Shown piece by piece: positions 1-7,679 of a stretch of DNA of 64,000 nucleotides. Under the pieces are notes generated by a model. That model did no database searches, was not told where the DNA came from, and worked only from the letters and a program-made list of their open reading frames with translations. This DNA is from Streptomyces sp. NBC_00554. Its GTDB lineage: Bacteria > Actinomycetota > Actinomycetes > Streptomycetales > Streptomycetaceae. Within the stretch, counting starts at the first letter, position 1, and each line of letters opens with the position of its first letter. The DNA lies in assembly GCF_041431135.1 (NCBI RefSeq), contig NZ_CP107799.1, forward strand, positions 5,394,001 through 5,458,000, written 5' to 3'. A program made the position numbers and the translations under genes.

Positions 1-287
1 ACCGCGTGATCGTCATGGCCCTCGGGCAAGTCCGCTTCGAGGGCACCCCGGCCGAACTGACCGCACGCGCGGCGGGCCGGGTGTGGAGCAGCACGGAACG
101 CGACCCGGCCGCCCGCGCCGGATGGCGCACGGGAACCGGCTCCTTCCGCAACGTCGGCGACCCGCCCGAGGGTGCCGACCTCCTCGAACCGACCCTGGAG
201 GACGGCTACCTGCTCACCCTCGACGGCGAGACGGGCGAACCGGGCGAGACCGGCGACAGCGACGAGACCACGGGGGTGGCTGCCTAA
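1..287 (+). CDS. ABC transporter ATP-binding protein, C-terminal end (partial)
   Basis: Only the last ~95 codons are in the window; the frame is open to the left edge. The visible start, RVIVMALGQVRFEGTPAEL, is the stretch that follows the H-loop in ABC-2-type ATPases. It is followed by a linker, an EDGYLLTL segment usual near the C-terminus of this family, and a Gly/Glu/Thr-rich tail. The Walker and signature motifs are off the edge. By position it should energise the membrane proteins at 1723 and 3291, from which it is now separated by an IS110-family element that begins within a few bases of its TAA stop. The last residues could therefore have been altered by the insertion. Confidence 0.75.
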   Translation, partial: RVIVMALGQVRFEGTPAELTARAAGRVWSSTERDPAARAGWRTGTGSFRNVGDPPEGADLLEPTLEDGYLLTLDGETGEPGETGDSDETTGVAA

Positions 288-295
288 TGCTGTTG

Positions 296-1495
296 TCAAG
301 CGATGAGACGGAGCGGTGGCCGGGCCTGGTAGGGGTGGCGGTCGCGCAGGATCGCGTAGAGGACGTTGACCTTGCGGCGGGCCAGGGCGATCAGGGCCTG
401 GTGGTGCCGTTTGCCCTCGGCTCGTTTGCGGTCGTAGAAGGCCCGCGAGGCGGGGTCACGCTGGATGGAGCAGAACGCGGCCTGGTAGAAGACCCGTTTG
501 AGGGCCTTGTCGCCGCCGGTCGCGCTGCGCGAGTAGCGGATTCTGCCGGACTGGGTGAGGACCGGGGCCACGCCGGCCGCGGCGGCGAGTGCGTCGCCGC
601 TGTCGAAGCGGTGTATGTCGCCGACGCAGGCGATCAGTTCGGCGGTCAGGGTGGCCCCCATCCCGGGCAGGCTCTGGATGAGGGCTCCGTCAGGGTGGCC
701 GGCCACCAGGCGCGCGATCTCGGCGTCCAGGGTTTTCAGCCGGTCTTTTCCGGCGAGGAGTTCGGCGGCCAGTTCGCGGATGAGCGTCGCGGTGCGACGC
801 TCGCCGGGCAGGCTGGTGTGCTGGGCGCGGGCAGCGGCATGGGCGGCGTCGGCCAGGCTGGTCAGAGCCGGTTGCCTGACGCCGCGTTTGCGCAGGTAGT
901 CGGCGATGCGGGTGGGCCCGGCCCGGCGGATTTCAGCCGGAGTGACGTAGTGGCCGAGCAGGATCAGCCCGCTGCGGGTGGTGGCATCGATGACGCGTTC
1001 CAGGCCGGGGTGGATGCCGGTGAGGAGGTCCCGCATCCGCGCGGTGCGGGCGGTGGCCTCCTTGACCAGGGCGGTGCGGTGGCCGGCCAGCAGCCGCAGT
1101 TCCGCCGCCCGGTCGTCGGGCAGCTCGATGCGGCGCAGGTCGGTGCGGAACATGACCTGCTCGGCGATGACTTTGGCGTCGCGGGGGTCGGACTTGTTCT
1201 GTCCGCCGCGGGTGGCCTGGCGGGCCCGGTTGACGGCCAGGCCCGGCACGTGGACGCAGGGGAAGCCGTCGATCAGCAGCGTGGCGGTGAGCAGGGCGGC
1301 GATGCCGCCGATGATGTCCAGCCCGACCGTGATGTTGTCGTGTTCGGCGGCGAGGGCCCTGAGTTCGCCAAGGGCCTCCTCGATGGCGTCGGGGTCGTTG
1401 CCGACCCGGTGGCTGAGCAGCAGATGGCCGCGGTCGTCGATGACGGCGAGCCAGTGGAAGTCCTTGGCGATGTCGAATCCGGCGCTTGCGCTCAT
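296..1495 (-). CDS. IS110-family transposase (DEDD/Ser recombinase)
   Basis: This 399-aa protein has the two IS110 domains. The N-terminal RuvC-like DEDD domain shows D8 in FDIAKD, D60 in VGLD, and D103/D106 in KSDPRDA. The C-terminal Transposase_20 domain (about 270-385) carries the LPGMG turn, AAAAGVAPVL and the serine-containing RYSRSATGGDKALKR segment, where the catalytic serine (S322 or S324) should lie. Length is normal and no frameshift is visible, so it may be active. The ATG at 1495 is preceded by GAGGGGAA. Known IS110 recombinases are directed by a bridge RNA encoded in the element's own non-coding end. Confidence 0.93.
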   Translation of the reverse strand: MSASAGFDIAKDFHWLAVIDDRGHLLLSHRVGNDPDAIEEALGELRALAAEHDNITVGLDIIGGIAALLTATLLIDGFPCVHVPGLAVNRARQATRGGQNKSDPRDAKVIAEQVMFRTDLRRIELPDDRAAELRLLAGHRTALVKEATARTARMRDLLTGIHPGLERVIDATTRSGLILLGHYVTPAEIRRAGPTRIADYLRKRGVRQPALTSLADAAHAAARAQHTSLPGERRTATLIRELAAELLAGKDRLKTLDAEIARLVAGHPDGALIQSLPGMGATLTAELIACVGDIHRFDSGDALAAAAGVAPVLTQSGRIRYSRSATGGDKALKRVFYQAAFCSIQRDPASRAFYDRKRAEGKRHHQALIALARRKVNVLYAILRDRHPYQARPPLRLIA

Positions 1496-1700
1496 GGCGG
1501 TGTTCCCCTCGCTGACGGGCGTGCGGCGCGACTCCTTCCGCCCGTCCTCGCCCTACCAAGCGATGGTCCGCAGAGCCTAATCAGCAGTCCGGAAGAAGTG
1601 GCGGAGCAGGGGGATCAGCCACCCGAGCCATGGACGGCAGCCAGCATGAAAACCATCCCTGCCCCGCTCGCGCCATCCCAGAGTCGCGAACTCACGGGAC
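1496..1700 (-). ncRNA. candidate bridge-RNA region of the IS110 element
   Basis: About 200 bp of non-coding sequence lie upstream of the transposase start. In IS621-type IS110 elements this end encodes the bridge RNA that pairs with target and donor DNA. Placement and length fit, but no secondary structure was computed and the loops were not matched to the flanks, so this is inference from the family. Confidence 0.3.
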
Positions 1701-1722
1701 GCACTCAAGAAGGTAGGGCCGC

Positions 1723-3300
1723 ATGAGCAGCACGACGGAACTGGTCGAGGAAGCGGCGCCCGCGGGGGTGGAGCCGGCTCCGGCGGCCAAGCGGCACAGA
1801 GCGGCGGCCGTCATCGCCCTCGCCCGCTTCGAGGCGTGCCAACTCCTCTTCCACATACCGGTGTTCGCCTTCCTCGGGTTCTACCTCGCCTTCACCGGCT
1901 GGGACCTGTTCAACGGCCGCGAGGGCATGGACGAGTTCCCGGCCCTCCAGGACGTCGACCGGGCCACCCAGGCCGCCCCGCAGCTCCTCGGCGTCGCACT
2001 GCTCGTCTGCGTCAACCGGACCGTCCTGCGCTCCCACCGGCGCGGCACCGACCGGCACTTCGACGTCCTGGTCATGGAACCGTGGCGGCGTACGGTCGCG
2101 CACGCGCTGTCGGTCGTTCCGTACGCGGCGCTCACCGCGCTCGTCGTCGCCGTCCAGATCGTCTGGGCCGGGCACAAGCTGGGCGCCGTCGGCCACCCCT
2201 CGCCCGCCGAACTGGCCGTGGGGCCGCTCGCCGTGCTCCTGTCCGGCGTACTCGGCGTACTGCTCGCGCGGCTGGTCCGGTCCCCCTTCGCCGCTCCGCT
2301 CTTCGTCGTCGGCGCCGTCATCCTGCCCGGCCTGCTGCTCTCCGCCGACGGAGGCCCGCGCTGGCAGCAGTGGCTGTGGCCGGTCGTCACCGAGTCGGGC
2401 GCCGACCCGTTCCCGTCCGAGCTGCTCGGCCGCCCGGCCGCCTGGCACGCGCTGTATCTGGCGGGGCTCATCGGGGTGTTGGTCTGCGCCGCGGTCCTGG
2501 TCAGCGGCGGTCGCAACCGGATCGTGCAGGCGGCCACCGCCGTCACCCTCGCCGCCACGGTCGCGGGTGTCGCCGGGCAGTCCCAGGGTGACTCGGCCGC
2601 CCTGCTGGCGGCCCGCACCAAGATGTCCGTCAGCCCGGAGAAGTTCCAGACGTGCCACGAGTACGGCAGGTCCACGTACTGCGCCTTCCCCGAGTGGGAC
2701 GCCCGCGCCGCCCTGGACTGGGCCCCGCTCGTCGACCGCGTCCAGTCCCTCGCGGGAGGCGCCGCCGGGGGTGAGCGGCTGACCGTACGGCAGCGGATCG
2801 ACGCCCGTTACGACCTGACCAGCGACACCACGCTCGAAGCGTCCAGCACACCGGGCACGGTGACCGTCGGCACGCGATGGGGCGGCAACCGGGTCCCCGA
2901 GTTCGCCGTCGGAGTCGCCTCGGTCCTGGTCGCGGGCAACGAGGCGGCCGCCAGTGAATGGTGCGAGGGGGACGTCCGCGCGGTCACCGTCATGTGGCTC
3001 GCGCTGGGCGCCGAGTCCGACCCGATGACCGCGTTCCGCAACGTCCGGCTCGACGACAGCATCGAGGGTTCCGCGTATGTCCTCGCGCCCACGAACAGCA
3101 TCTCCTTGAGCGCCGAACAGACCCGGATCGTACGGGAGTTGCTCCAGAAGCCCCGTTACAGCGTCATCCCCAAGGTGAAGTCCCACTGGACGGAACTCAC
3201 CTCCCCGAAGACGTCCCTGGCCCGGGCAGCCGAGCTGCTGGGAGTGCCGGCCGCGTCCAAGGGACCGGCGGACACGACGGAGGACGAGTCGTGCGAGTAG
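1723..3300 (+). CDS. ABC transporter membrane protein (permease)
   Basis: A 525-aa protein with a cytoplasmic N-terminus and about six hydrophobic segments in the first half (around residues 40-60, 85-105, 130-150, 165-190, 195-215, 245-290). A soluble, probably extracytoplasmic domain of ~230 residues with few cysteines follows. This layout fits the permease half of an ABC-2-like exporter whose ATPase ends at 287. The stop overlaps the next start, so the two membrane genes are translationally coupled. ATG 1723 is preceded by GAAGGTAGGG. Substrate unknown. The IS110 element upstream probably removed its native coupling to the ATPase gene. Confidence 0.75.
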   Translation: MSSTTELVEEAAPAGVEPAPAAKRHRAAAVIALARFEACQLLFHIPVFAFLGFYLAFTGWDLFNGREGMDEFPALQDVDRATQAAPQLLGVALLVCVNRTVLRSHRRGTDRHFDVLVMEPWRRTVAHALSVVPYAALTALVVAVQIVWAGHKLGAVGHPSPAELAVGPLAVLLSGVLGVLLARLVRSPFAAPLFVVGAVILPGLLLSADGGPRWQQWLWPVVTESGADPFPSELLGRPAAWHALYLAGLIGVLVCAAVLVSGGRNRIVQAATAVTLAATVAGVAGQSQGDSAALLAARTKMSVSPEKFQTCHEYGRSTYCAFPEWDARAALDWAPLVDRVQSLAGGAAGGERLTVRQRIDARYDLTSDTTLEASSTPGTVTVGTRWGGNRVPEFAVGVASVLVAGNEAAASEWCEGDVRAVTVMWLALGAESDPMTAFRNVRLDDSIEGSAYVLAPTNSISLSAEQTRIVRELLQKPRYSVIPKVKSHWTELTSPKTSLARAAELLGVPAASKGPADTTEDESCE

Positions 3301-4037
3301 CCGCTGCCGGCGTGGGTGCGCGGGTCCCGTTGCCCGGCCCCCCTGGCCCGTCCAGGAAGCGTACGTACGCCGTGGTCCGCGCCCTTCTCCATCCCGTGTG
3401 GCGCTCCCTGCCGCGCCGGGCCCTCGTGTCCGGCGCCCTCCTGGGACTGCTGATCGCCGGGGCCCCGTGGCTGCTGTCGGTCTCCCGTGACAGCTGGCCC
3501 GGCCTCAACATCCTGCGGGCCGCCGCGCTCGCCTTCGGGCTCGGCCTGGCCTTCCTCCTCGACGATCCGGCCCGGCACACCACCGCGGCGGTGCCGACGC
3601 GGCGGCCGGTGCGGGTCGGTGTCCGGGTGGCGTTCGCCGTCCCGTTCGCCGCGCTCTGGTGGACGGTTGTGCTGCTCCTCGTACCGGAGGACGTCCGGCC
3701 GCCGGTCGGTGCCGTCACCCTGGAGGCCGCCGCCGTTGCCGCGCTCGCCCTGGCCGGTGCGGGGCTCGCGGTGCGGTTCACGGAGTCGGCCGAGCCCGGG
3801 ATCGGGGTGTCGGCCGGGCTGCTGGGCGGTGGCCTCGGCGCGGCTCTGCTGCTTCCCGACCGGTGGGCGCTCGTCGTGTCGGTTCACGACCCGCGGTGGG
3901 ACGGTGCGCATGAGCGGTGGGCGGGGGTTCTGGTTGTGGCGGTGGTGGTGGGGGCCGCCGCCTGGGCAGAGCCCCTGCGGAGGCGCAGGGTGATGCCCGT
4001 CCGCGGTGCGGCGCGGCGGTCCGTCGGCGGGGCGTGA
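3291..4037 (+). CDS. integral membrane protein, ABC transporter partner
   Basis: A 248-aa hydrophobic protein with about six membrane segments (near residues 40-60, 68-82, 100-120, 130-150, 158-175, 195-215). The GTG start at 3291 lies inside the last codons of the preceding permease gene (10-bp overlap), which argues for coupling in one transporter operon. I do not recognise a specific family. It is Leu/Ala/Val-rich with a short basic tail. It ends in front of a repeat-rich spacer shared with the convergent mshD gene. Confidence 0.7.
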   Translation: MRVAAAGVGARVPLPGPPGPSRKRTYAVVRALLHPVWRSLPRRALVSGALLGLLIAGAPWLLSVSRDSWPGLNILRAAALAFGLGLAFLLDDPARHTTAAVPTRRPVRVGVRVAFAVPFAALWWTVVLLLVPEDVRPPVGAVTLEAAAVAALALAGAGLAVRFTESAEPGIGVSAGLLGGGLGAALLLPDRWALVVSVHDPRWDGAHERWAGVLVVAVVVGAAAWAEPLRRRRVMPVRGAARRSVGGA

Positions 4038-4202
4038 GAGTTTTTCGCCCCCTCCGCCCCTACCCATTCCCGTCCCTTGGGGGCTCCGCCCCCAAACCCC
4101 CGCTCCTCAAACGCCGGAGGGGCTGAAACCGGGCGTAGCCCGGAAGCACGGGACGGGTAGGGGCGGAGGGGGCGAAGAAGAGCCCCGCCCGCACCCCCAG
4201 GC
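4038..4202. repeat. dispersed Streptomyces intergenic repeat acting as convergent terminator
   Basis: The spacer between two convergent genes has long inverted arms: 4044-4065 (TTCGCCCCCTCCGCCCCTA...) pairs with 4155-4176. An inner stem, GGGGGCTCCGCCCCC, lies at 4079-4093. A related copy in the other orientation is at 37797-37917. The structure would terminate transcription from both sides. Confidence 0.7.
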
Positions 4203-5129
4203 TCAGGACTCGCTGCGGTACATCAGGTCCGTCTCGTGGGTGTGGAAGCCGAGGCGTTCGTAGACCGTGACCGCGGCCTTGTTGTCGGCGTCGACGTAGA
4301 GCATGGCCGTCGGCAGGCCCTGGCCGGCGAGGTGGCGGAGCCCGATCGTGGTGAGGGCCTTGCCGAGACCCCCGCCCTGGGCACCCGGGCGCACACCGAC
4401 GACGTACACCTCACCGATCTGTTCCTCCGCGTGCACCTTCGTCCAGTGGAAGCCGATCAGTTCACCGGCCCGGAAGGCGAGGAAGAAGCCGGACGGGTCG
4501 AACCACGGCTCGGCCATCCGGTCGTCCAGGTCCCGCTGGGTGAGGGAGCCCTGCTCGGGATGGTGGGCGAAGGCCTCCGCGTTCACGGCGAGCCAGGCCG
4601 CGTCGTCCCGCCCCGGCACGAAGGCGCGGACGGAGACCCCGTCCGAGAGCTTCGGCTCGGGCAGGTCGAGGCCGGTCAACGGGCGCCGCATCTGGCGCAG
4701 TTCGCGGAAGAGGGTGAGCCCGAGGACCTGGGCGAGATGCCGCGCGGCGGAGTGCCCGCCGTGCGCCCACACCCGCAGCCGCTTCCCGGACTCGGCGAGC
4801 AGCGCGGAGCCCAGCGCCCGCCCGTGCCCGTGCCCGCGGTGCCCCGGGTGCACGACCAGCTCGGCGGCCGGAGCCTCCACCGGGTCGGTGTCCTCCAACT
4901 GCGCGTATCCGACCAGCTCGTCGCCGAGGGTCAGCAGCAGATGCCGTACTCCCGGACGGGCGCCGCCCTTCAGATACAGGCGCCCCTGCTCGGACACCGC
5001 CTGCTGCCCGTCGGCCGCGGCGGCCTCCGCGAGCAGCCGGAGCACGCCCTCGGCCTGGGCCGGGGAGAGCTCGGAGTAGGTCTCGATGGCGCGGGAGAGG
5101 CCGGGCTGTGCGGTGTCGTCGCTGGTCAT
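4203..5129 (-). CDS. mshD: mycothiol synthase (acetyl-CoA:Cys-GlcN-Ins acetyltransferase)
   Basis: A 308-aa protein with two GNAT domains. The N-terminal half contains VVHPGHRGHGHGRALGSAL. The C-terminal half contains VVGVRPGAQGGGLGKALT and ends in the LYVDADNKAAVTVYERLGF block typical of MshD. It transfers acetyl from acetyl-CoA to the cysteinyl amine in the last step of mycothiol synthesis, in the cytosol. Length matches the family (about 300-315). It is convergent with the ABC membrane genes and divergent from the 5'-nucleotidase. No linked mycothiol genes are seen, as is usual in actinomycetes. Confidence 0.93.
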   Translation of the reverse strand: MTSDDTAQPGLSRAIETYSELSPAQAEGVLRLLAEAAAADGQQAVSEQGRLYLKGGARPGVRHLLLTLGDELVGYAQLEDTDPVEAPAAELVVHPGHRGHGHGRALGSALLAESGKRLRVWAHGGHSAARHLAQVLGLTLFRELRQMRRPLTGLDLPEPKLSDGVSVRAFVPGRDDAAWLAVNAEAFAHHPEQGSLTQRDLDDRMAEPWFDPSGFFLAFRAGELIGFHWTKVHAEEQIGEVYVVGVRPGAQGGGLGKALTTIGLRHLAGQGLPTAMLYVDADNKAAVTVYERLGFHTHETDLMYRSES

Positions 5130-5330
5130 GCATATGAGGGTACGGCGAGCCGCCCGGATGGATCGAGAGGCAACGGCAACCTGTCTGTAACCACGAACCC
5201 CCTGTTGCGCTACGCGCGTTGATTCTAAAGTGCACGCAAAGACCTCAGCTGTCGCACGGCTCCCGGAGTTCTCAGGTATCCCGGAGCCCGCTCAGCTCTC
5301 GGAGCTCTCACACCTCCCTGGGGGGAACCC

Positions 5331-7130
5331 ATGCCGACTCCCCGGCACAGACGTACCTATCGCATACTCGCGGGCGCCGCGGGCCTCGCCACGGTCGGCG
5401 CCCTCGCCGCCGCGCTGCCCGCCAGCGCCGGCCAGGTCACGGAGAAGGGCGCCGGTCACAAGCCCGGCAGCAGCCGCTACCAGGACGTACAGCTGCTGTC
5501 GTTCAACGACCTGCACGGCAACCTGGAGGCCCCGTCGGGCTCTTCCGGCCGGGTGACCGAGCTGCAGGCGGACGGCACCACGAAGACCGTCGACGCGGGC
5601 GGCGTCGAGTACCTCGCCACCCACCTGCGCGAGGCCCGCGCGGACAACAAGTACTCGATCACGGCCGCCGCCGGTGACATGGTCGGCGCCTCCCCGCTGA
5701 TCTCCGGCCTCTTCCACGACGAGCCGACCATCGAGGCGCTGAACGGCCTCGACCTGGACGTCACCTCCGTCGGCAACCACGAGTTCGACGAGGGCGCCAA
5801 GGAGCTGGCCCGTCTGCAGAACGGTGGCTGCCACCCGACGGACGGCTGTTACAACGACAGCGAGGAGTTCGAGGGCGCCAACTTCCCCTACCTCGCGGCG
5901 AACGTGACCAACGAGAAGACCGGCAAGCCGATCCTCAAGCCCTACTGGGTGTGGAAGAAGAACGGCGTCAAGGTCGGCTTCATCGGCGTGACCCTCGAAG
6001 GCACCCCGAACATCGTCTCCGCCGAGGGCGTCAAGGGCCTGAAGTTCGGCGACGAGGTCGCGACGATCAACAAGTACGCCAAGGAGCTCCAGAAGCAGGG
6101 CGTGAAGTCCATCGTCGCGCTCATCCACGAGGGCGGCGCGCCCGCCTCGACGGCGTACAACTACAACTGCGACAGCCCCGGCGCCGGTGACGGCATCTCC
6201 GGCCCGATCGTCGACATCGCCAAGAATGTCACCCCGGCCGTCGACGCGCTGGTCACCGGCCACACCCACCAGGCGTACGCCTGCACGATCAACGACCCGG
6301 CGGGCAATCCGCGCATGGTCACCTCGGCCGCGTCCTTCGGCCGTCTCTACACGGACACCACGCTGACGTACGACCGCTGGACCGGCGACATCGCCCGTAC
6401 CGCGGTGAAGTCCGCGAACCACGTGGTCACCCGTACCGTGGCGAAGGCCGCCGACATGACGGCCCTGATCGACCGGTGGAAGACCCTCTCCGCCCCGATC
6501 GCCTCCCGCCCCATCGGCTACATCGCGGGCGAGATCCCCAGCACCGGCACCGAGTCCCCGCTCGGCGACCTGATCGCCGACGCGCAGCTCGCGTACGCCA
6601 AGTCCCTCGATCCCGAGGCCGACCTCGCGGTGATGAACCCGGGCGGCATCCGCGCCGGGCTCACCTACGCGGCGAGCGGCAGTGAGGGCGACGGGGTGGT
6701 GACCTTCGGCGAGGCGTACACGGTCCAGCCGTTCGCCAACACCGTGAACCTGGTCGACCTCACCGGCGCCCAGGTGATCACCGCACTGCAGCAGCAGGTC
6801 AGCGGCCTGAACGAGGCCTCCCCGAAGATCCTGCAGATCTCCGCGGGCCTCACCTACACGCTGGACCTGACCAAGACGGGCGCGGCTCGCCTGGTCGCGG
6901 ACTCGGTCAAGCTCAACGGCACGGCCATCGACTCCGCCGCCACCTACCGCGTCGCGATGAACTCCTTCCTCGCGGGCGGCGGCGACGGCTTCACCGCACT
7001 CGGCCAGGGCGCCAACGTCCTCGTCGGCGGCGACGACCTCGCGGCCTTCGAGTCCTACCTGACGGCCAACTCGTCCGCGACGACGCCGTACCCGGTGCCG
7101 GCCGCGAACCGGATCACGATCGTGAAGTAG
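5331..7130 (+). CDS. secreted 5'-nucleotidase / UDP-sugar hydrolase family metallophosphoesterase
   Basis: A 599-aa protein with a basic N-terminus, hydrophobic stretch and likely signal cleavage after ALPASA (about residue 33). The metallophosphoesterase domain shows SFNDLHGN (D60, H62), GDMVGAS (D116), GNHEFDEG (N149, H150) and GHTH (310-313). The C-terminal nucleotidase domain carries MNPGGIRAG, AYTVQPFANTV and NSFLAGGGDGF, which bind the nucleoside. It releases phosphate and nucleosides from extracellular nucleotides. The ATG is preceded by GGGGGGAA, and the gene ends in a strong terminator. Confidence 0.92.
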   Translation: MPTPRHRRTYRILAGAAGLATVGALAAALPASAGQVTEKGAGHKPGSSRYQDVQLLSFNDLHGNLEAPSGSSGRVTELQADGTTKTVDAGGVEYLATHLREARADNKYSITAAAGDMVGASPLISGLFHDEPTIEALNGLDLDVTSVGNHEFDEGAKELARLQNGGCHPTDGCYNDSEEFEGANFPYLAANVTNEKTGKPILKPYWVWKKNGVKVGFIGVTLEGTPNIVSAEGVKGLKFGDEVATINKYAKELQKQGVKSIVALIHEGGAPASTAYNYNCDSPGAGDGISGPIVDIAKNVTPAVDALVTGHTHQAYACTINDPAGNPRMVTSAASFGRLYTDTTLTYDRWTGDIARTAVKSANHVVTRTVAKAADMTALIDRWKTLSAPIASRPIGYIAGEIPSTGTESPLGDLIADAQLAYAKSLDPEADLAVMNPGGIRAGLTYAASGSEGDGVVTFGEAYTVQPFANTVNLVDLTGAQVITALQQQVSGLNEASPKILQISAGLTYTLDLTKTGAARLVADSVKLNGTAIDSAATYRVAMNSFLAGGGDGFTALGQGANVLVGGDDLAAFESYLTANSSATTPYPVPAANRITIVK

Positions 7131-7149
7131 GAACAGCAAGAAGAGCAGC

Positions 7150-7188
7150 GGGGCCGGTACGCCTATGCGTACCGGCCCCTTTGTTTTA
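7150..7188 (+). terminator. intrinsic terminator of the 5'-nucleotidase gene
   Basis: A perfect 13-bp stem, GGGGCCGGTACGC (7150-7162) with 7167-7179, has a CTAT loop and is followed by TTTGTTTTA. It is a classical U-tract terminator, less common than tail-less hairpins in this genus. Confidence 0.9.
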
Positions 7189-7424
7189 TCCTGGCAATTA
7201 CCTCGGTAAGTTCCAAGTGAGGCCCGTAATAAGTTCTGTGTGAGCGGTGGGTTGGTTCCCGCTCCGGGCTGAAAATTGTTTTCAGGTGCAATTCATCGAG
7301 GTCTAAGGCGAATTGGCGATTTCGGGGTTCGGTGTCCCGTAGTGTTTTCCATGTCGAAAGCGAACAGGGCTTACGGCAAAAGGAATTCAACACACTGTCA
7401 TCGCAGCGAAAAAGGGAGAACGCC
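7189..7424. other. AT-richer spacer upstream of a small basic-peptide gene
   Basis: About 235 bp markedly poorer in GC than the surroundings (for example AAAATTGTTTTCAGG near 7272). It probably holds the promoter and 5' leader of the 40-codon gene. No convincing -35/-10 pair could be assigned. The shift in composition begins the accessory block. Confidence 0.5.
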
Positions 7425-7547
7425 ATGAGCTTCCACAAGATCACCCCGGTCAAGAAGAGCAGCAAGGCCGCGCCCAAGCCTGCTCCGAAGAAGAAGGCCA
7501 CGAAGAAGCCCGCGCCGAAGCGCCCGGTGGGCCAGCAGGGCCGCTAG
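7425..7547 (+). CDS. small lysine/proline/alanine-rich basic protein (40 aa)
   Basis: The ATG at 7425 follows AAAGGGAGA at good spacing. The product is 40 residues, starts MSFHKITPVKKSSK, continues as Lys/Ala/Pro repeats (PKPAPKKKATKKPAPK) and ends VGQQGR. It has no Cys, Asp or Glu, so the charge is strongly positive. It resembles the disordered basic tails of nucleoid proteins, and could also be a precursor or secreted cationic peptide. An ABC exporter gene follows on the same strand after a hairpin. Upstream in-frame codons reach GTG 7332, but the ribosome site favours 7425. Function unknown. Confidence 0.65.
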   Translation: MSFHKITPVKKSSKAAPKPAPKKKATKKPAPKRPVGQQGR

Positions 7548-7557
7548 CAGCCGCTAC

Positions 7558-7595
7558 GAGGCGGGGTCTCCGGAATTTCCCGGAGACCCCGCCTC
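7558..7595 (+). terminator. hairpin after the small basic protein gene
   Basis: A perfect 16-bp stem (7558-7573 with 7580-7595, arm GAGGCGGGGTCTCCGG) has a 6-base loop and no U-tract. It lies 10 bp after the stop and should limit read-through into the exporter gene. Confidence 0.8.
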
Positions 7596-7665
7596 GGCCA
7601 TGTTCCGGACAAGGGTCTCGGCCGTGTTCGGACAAAGACCCCGGTCGTGTTCCGGACCGGAAAGG
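7596..7665 (+). repeat. three imperfect ~23-bp direct repeats upstream of the ABC exporter
   Basis: Three consecutive units share GGCCGTGTTCCGGACAA (starts near 7596, 7620 and 7643). They lie between the terminator and the ribosome site (GGAAAGGGGAG) of the exporter gene. The position would suit an operator for a regulator such as the response regulator encoded beyond the exporter, but no direct evidence exists. Confidence 0.6.
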
Positions 7666-7679
7666 GGAGTTGAGCCGAC

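Larger units (their letters stand above)
288..1700 (-). mobile_element. IS110-family insertion sequence (ends approximate)
   Basis: A complete transposase gene (296-1495, minus strand) with a short non-coding end next to its stop and a non-coding stretch of ~200 bp before its start. This asymmetric layout is that of the IS110 group. The element splits an ABC ATPase gene from its membrane partner, two genes normally adjacent, which is the main evidence that it is an insertion. IS110 elements lack long terminal inverted repeats and usually make no target duplication, so the ends cannot be fixed by eye. A 7-base direct repeat GCCTAAT at 282-288 and 1575-1581 is the only matching pair noticed; it may be chance. 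Confidence 0.8.

Noticed and set aside
83..1726. 547-codon plus-strand open frame across the IS110 transposase
   Set aside because: It is the complement of the transposase gene. Long antisense frames arise from high third-position GC. It lacks a ribosome site and recognisable domains.
5292..7139. 615-codon minus-strand frame opposite the 5'-nucleotidase
   Set aside because: Val/Gly/Arg/Asp-biased shadow of a well-supported gene; no homology features.
7332..7547. 71-codon version of the small basic protein starting at GTG 7332
   Set aside because: No ribosome site at 7332, and the first 31 residues look unlike the rest. AAAGGGAGA directly precedes ATG 7425.
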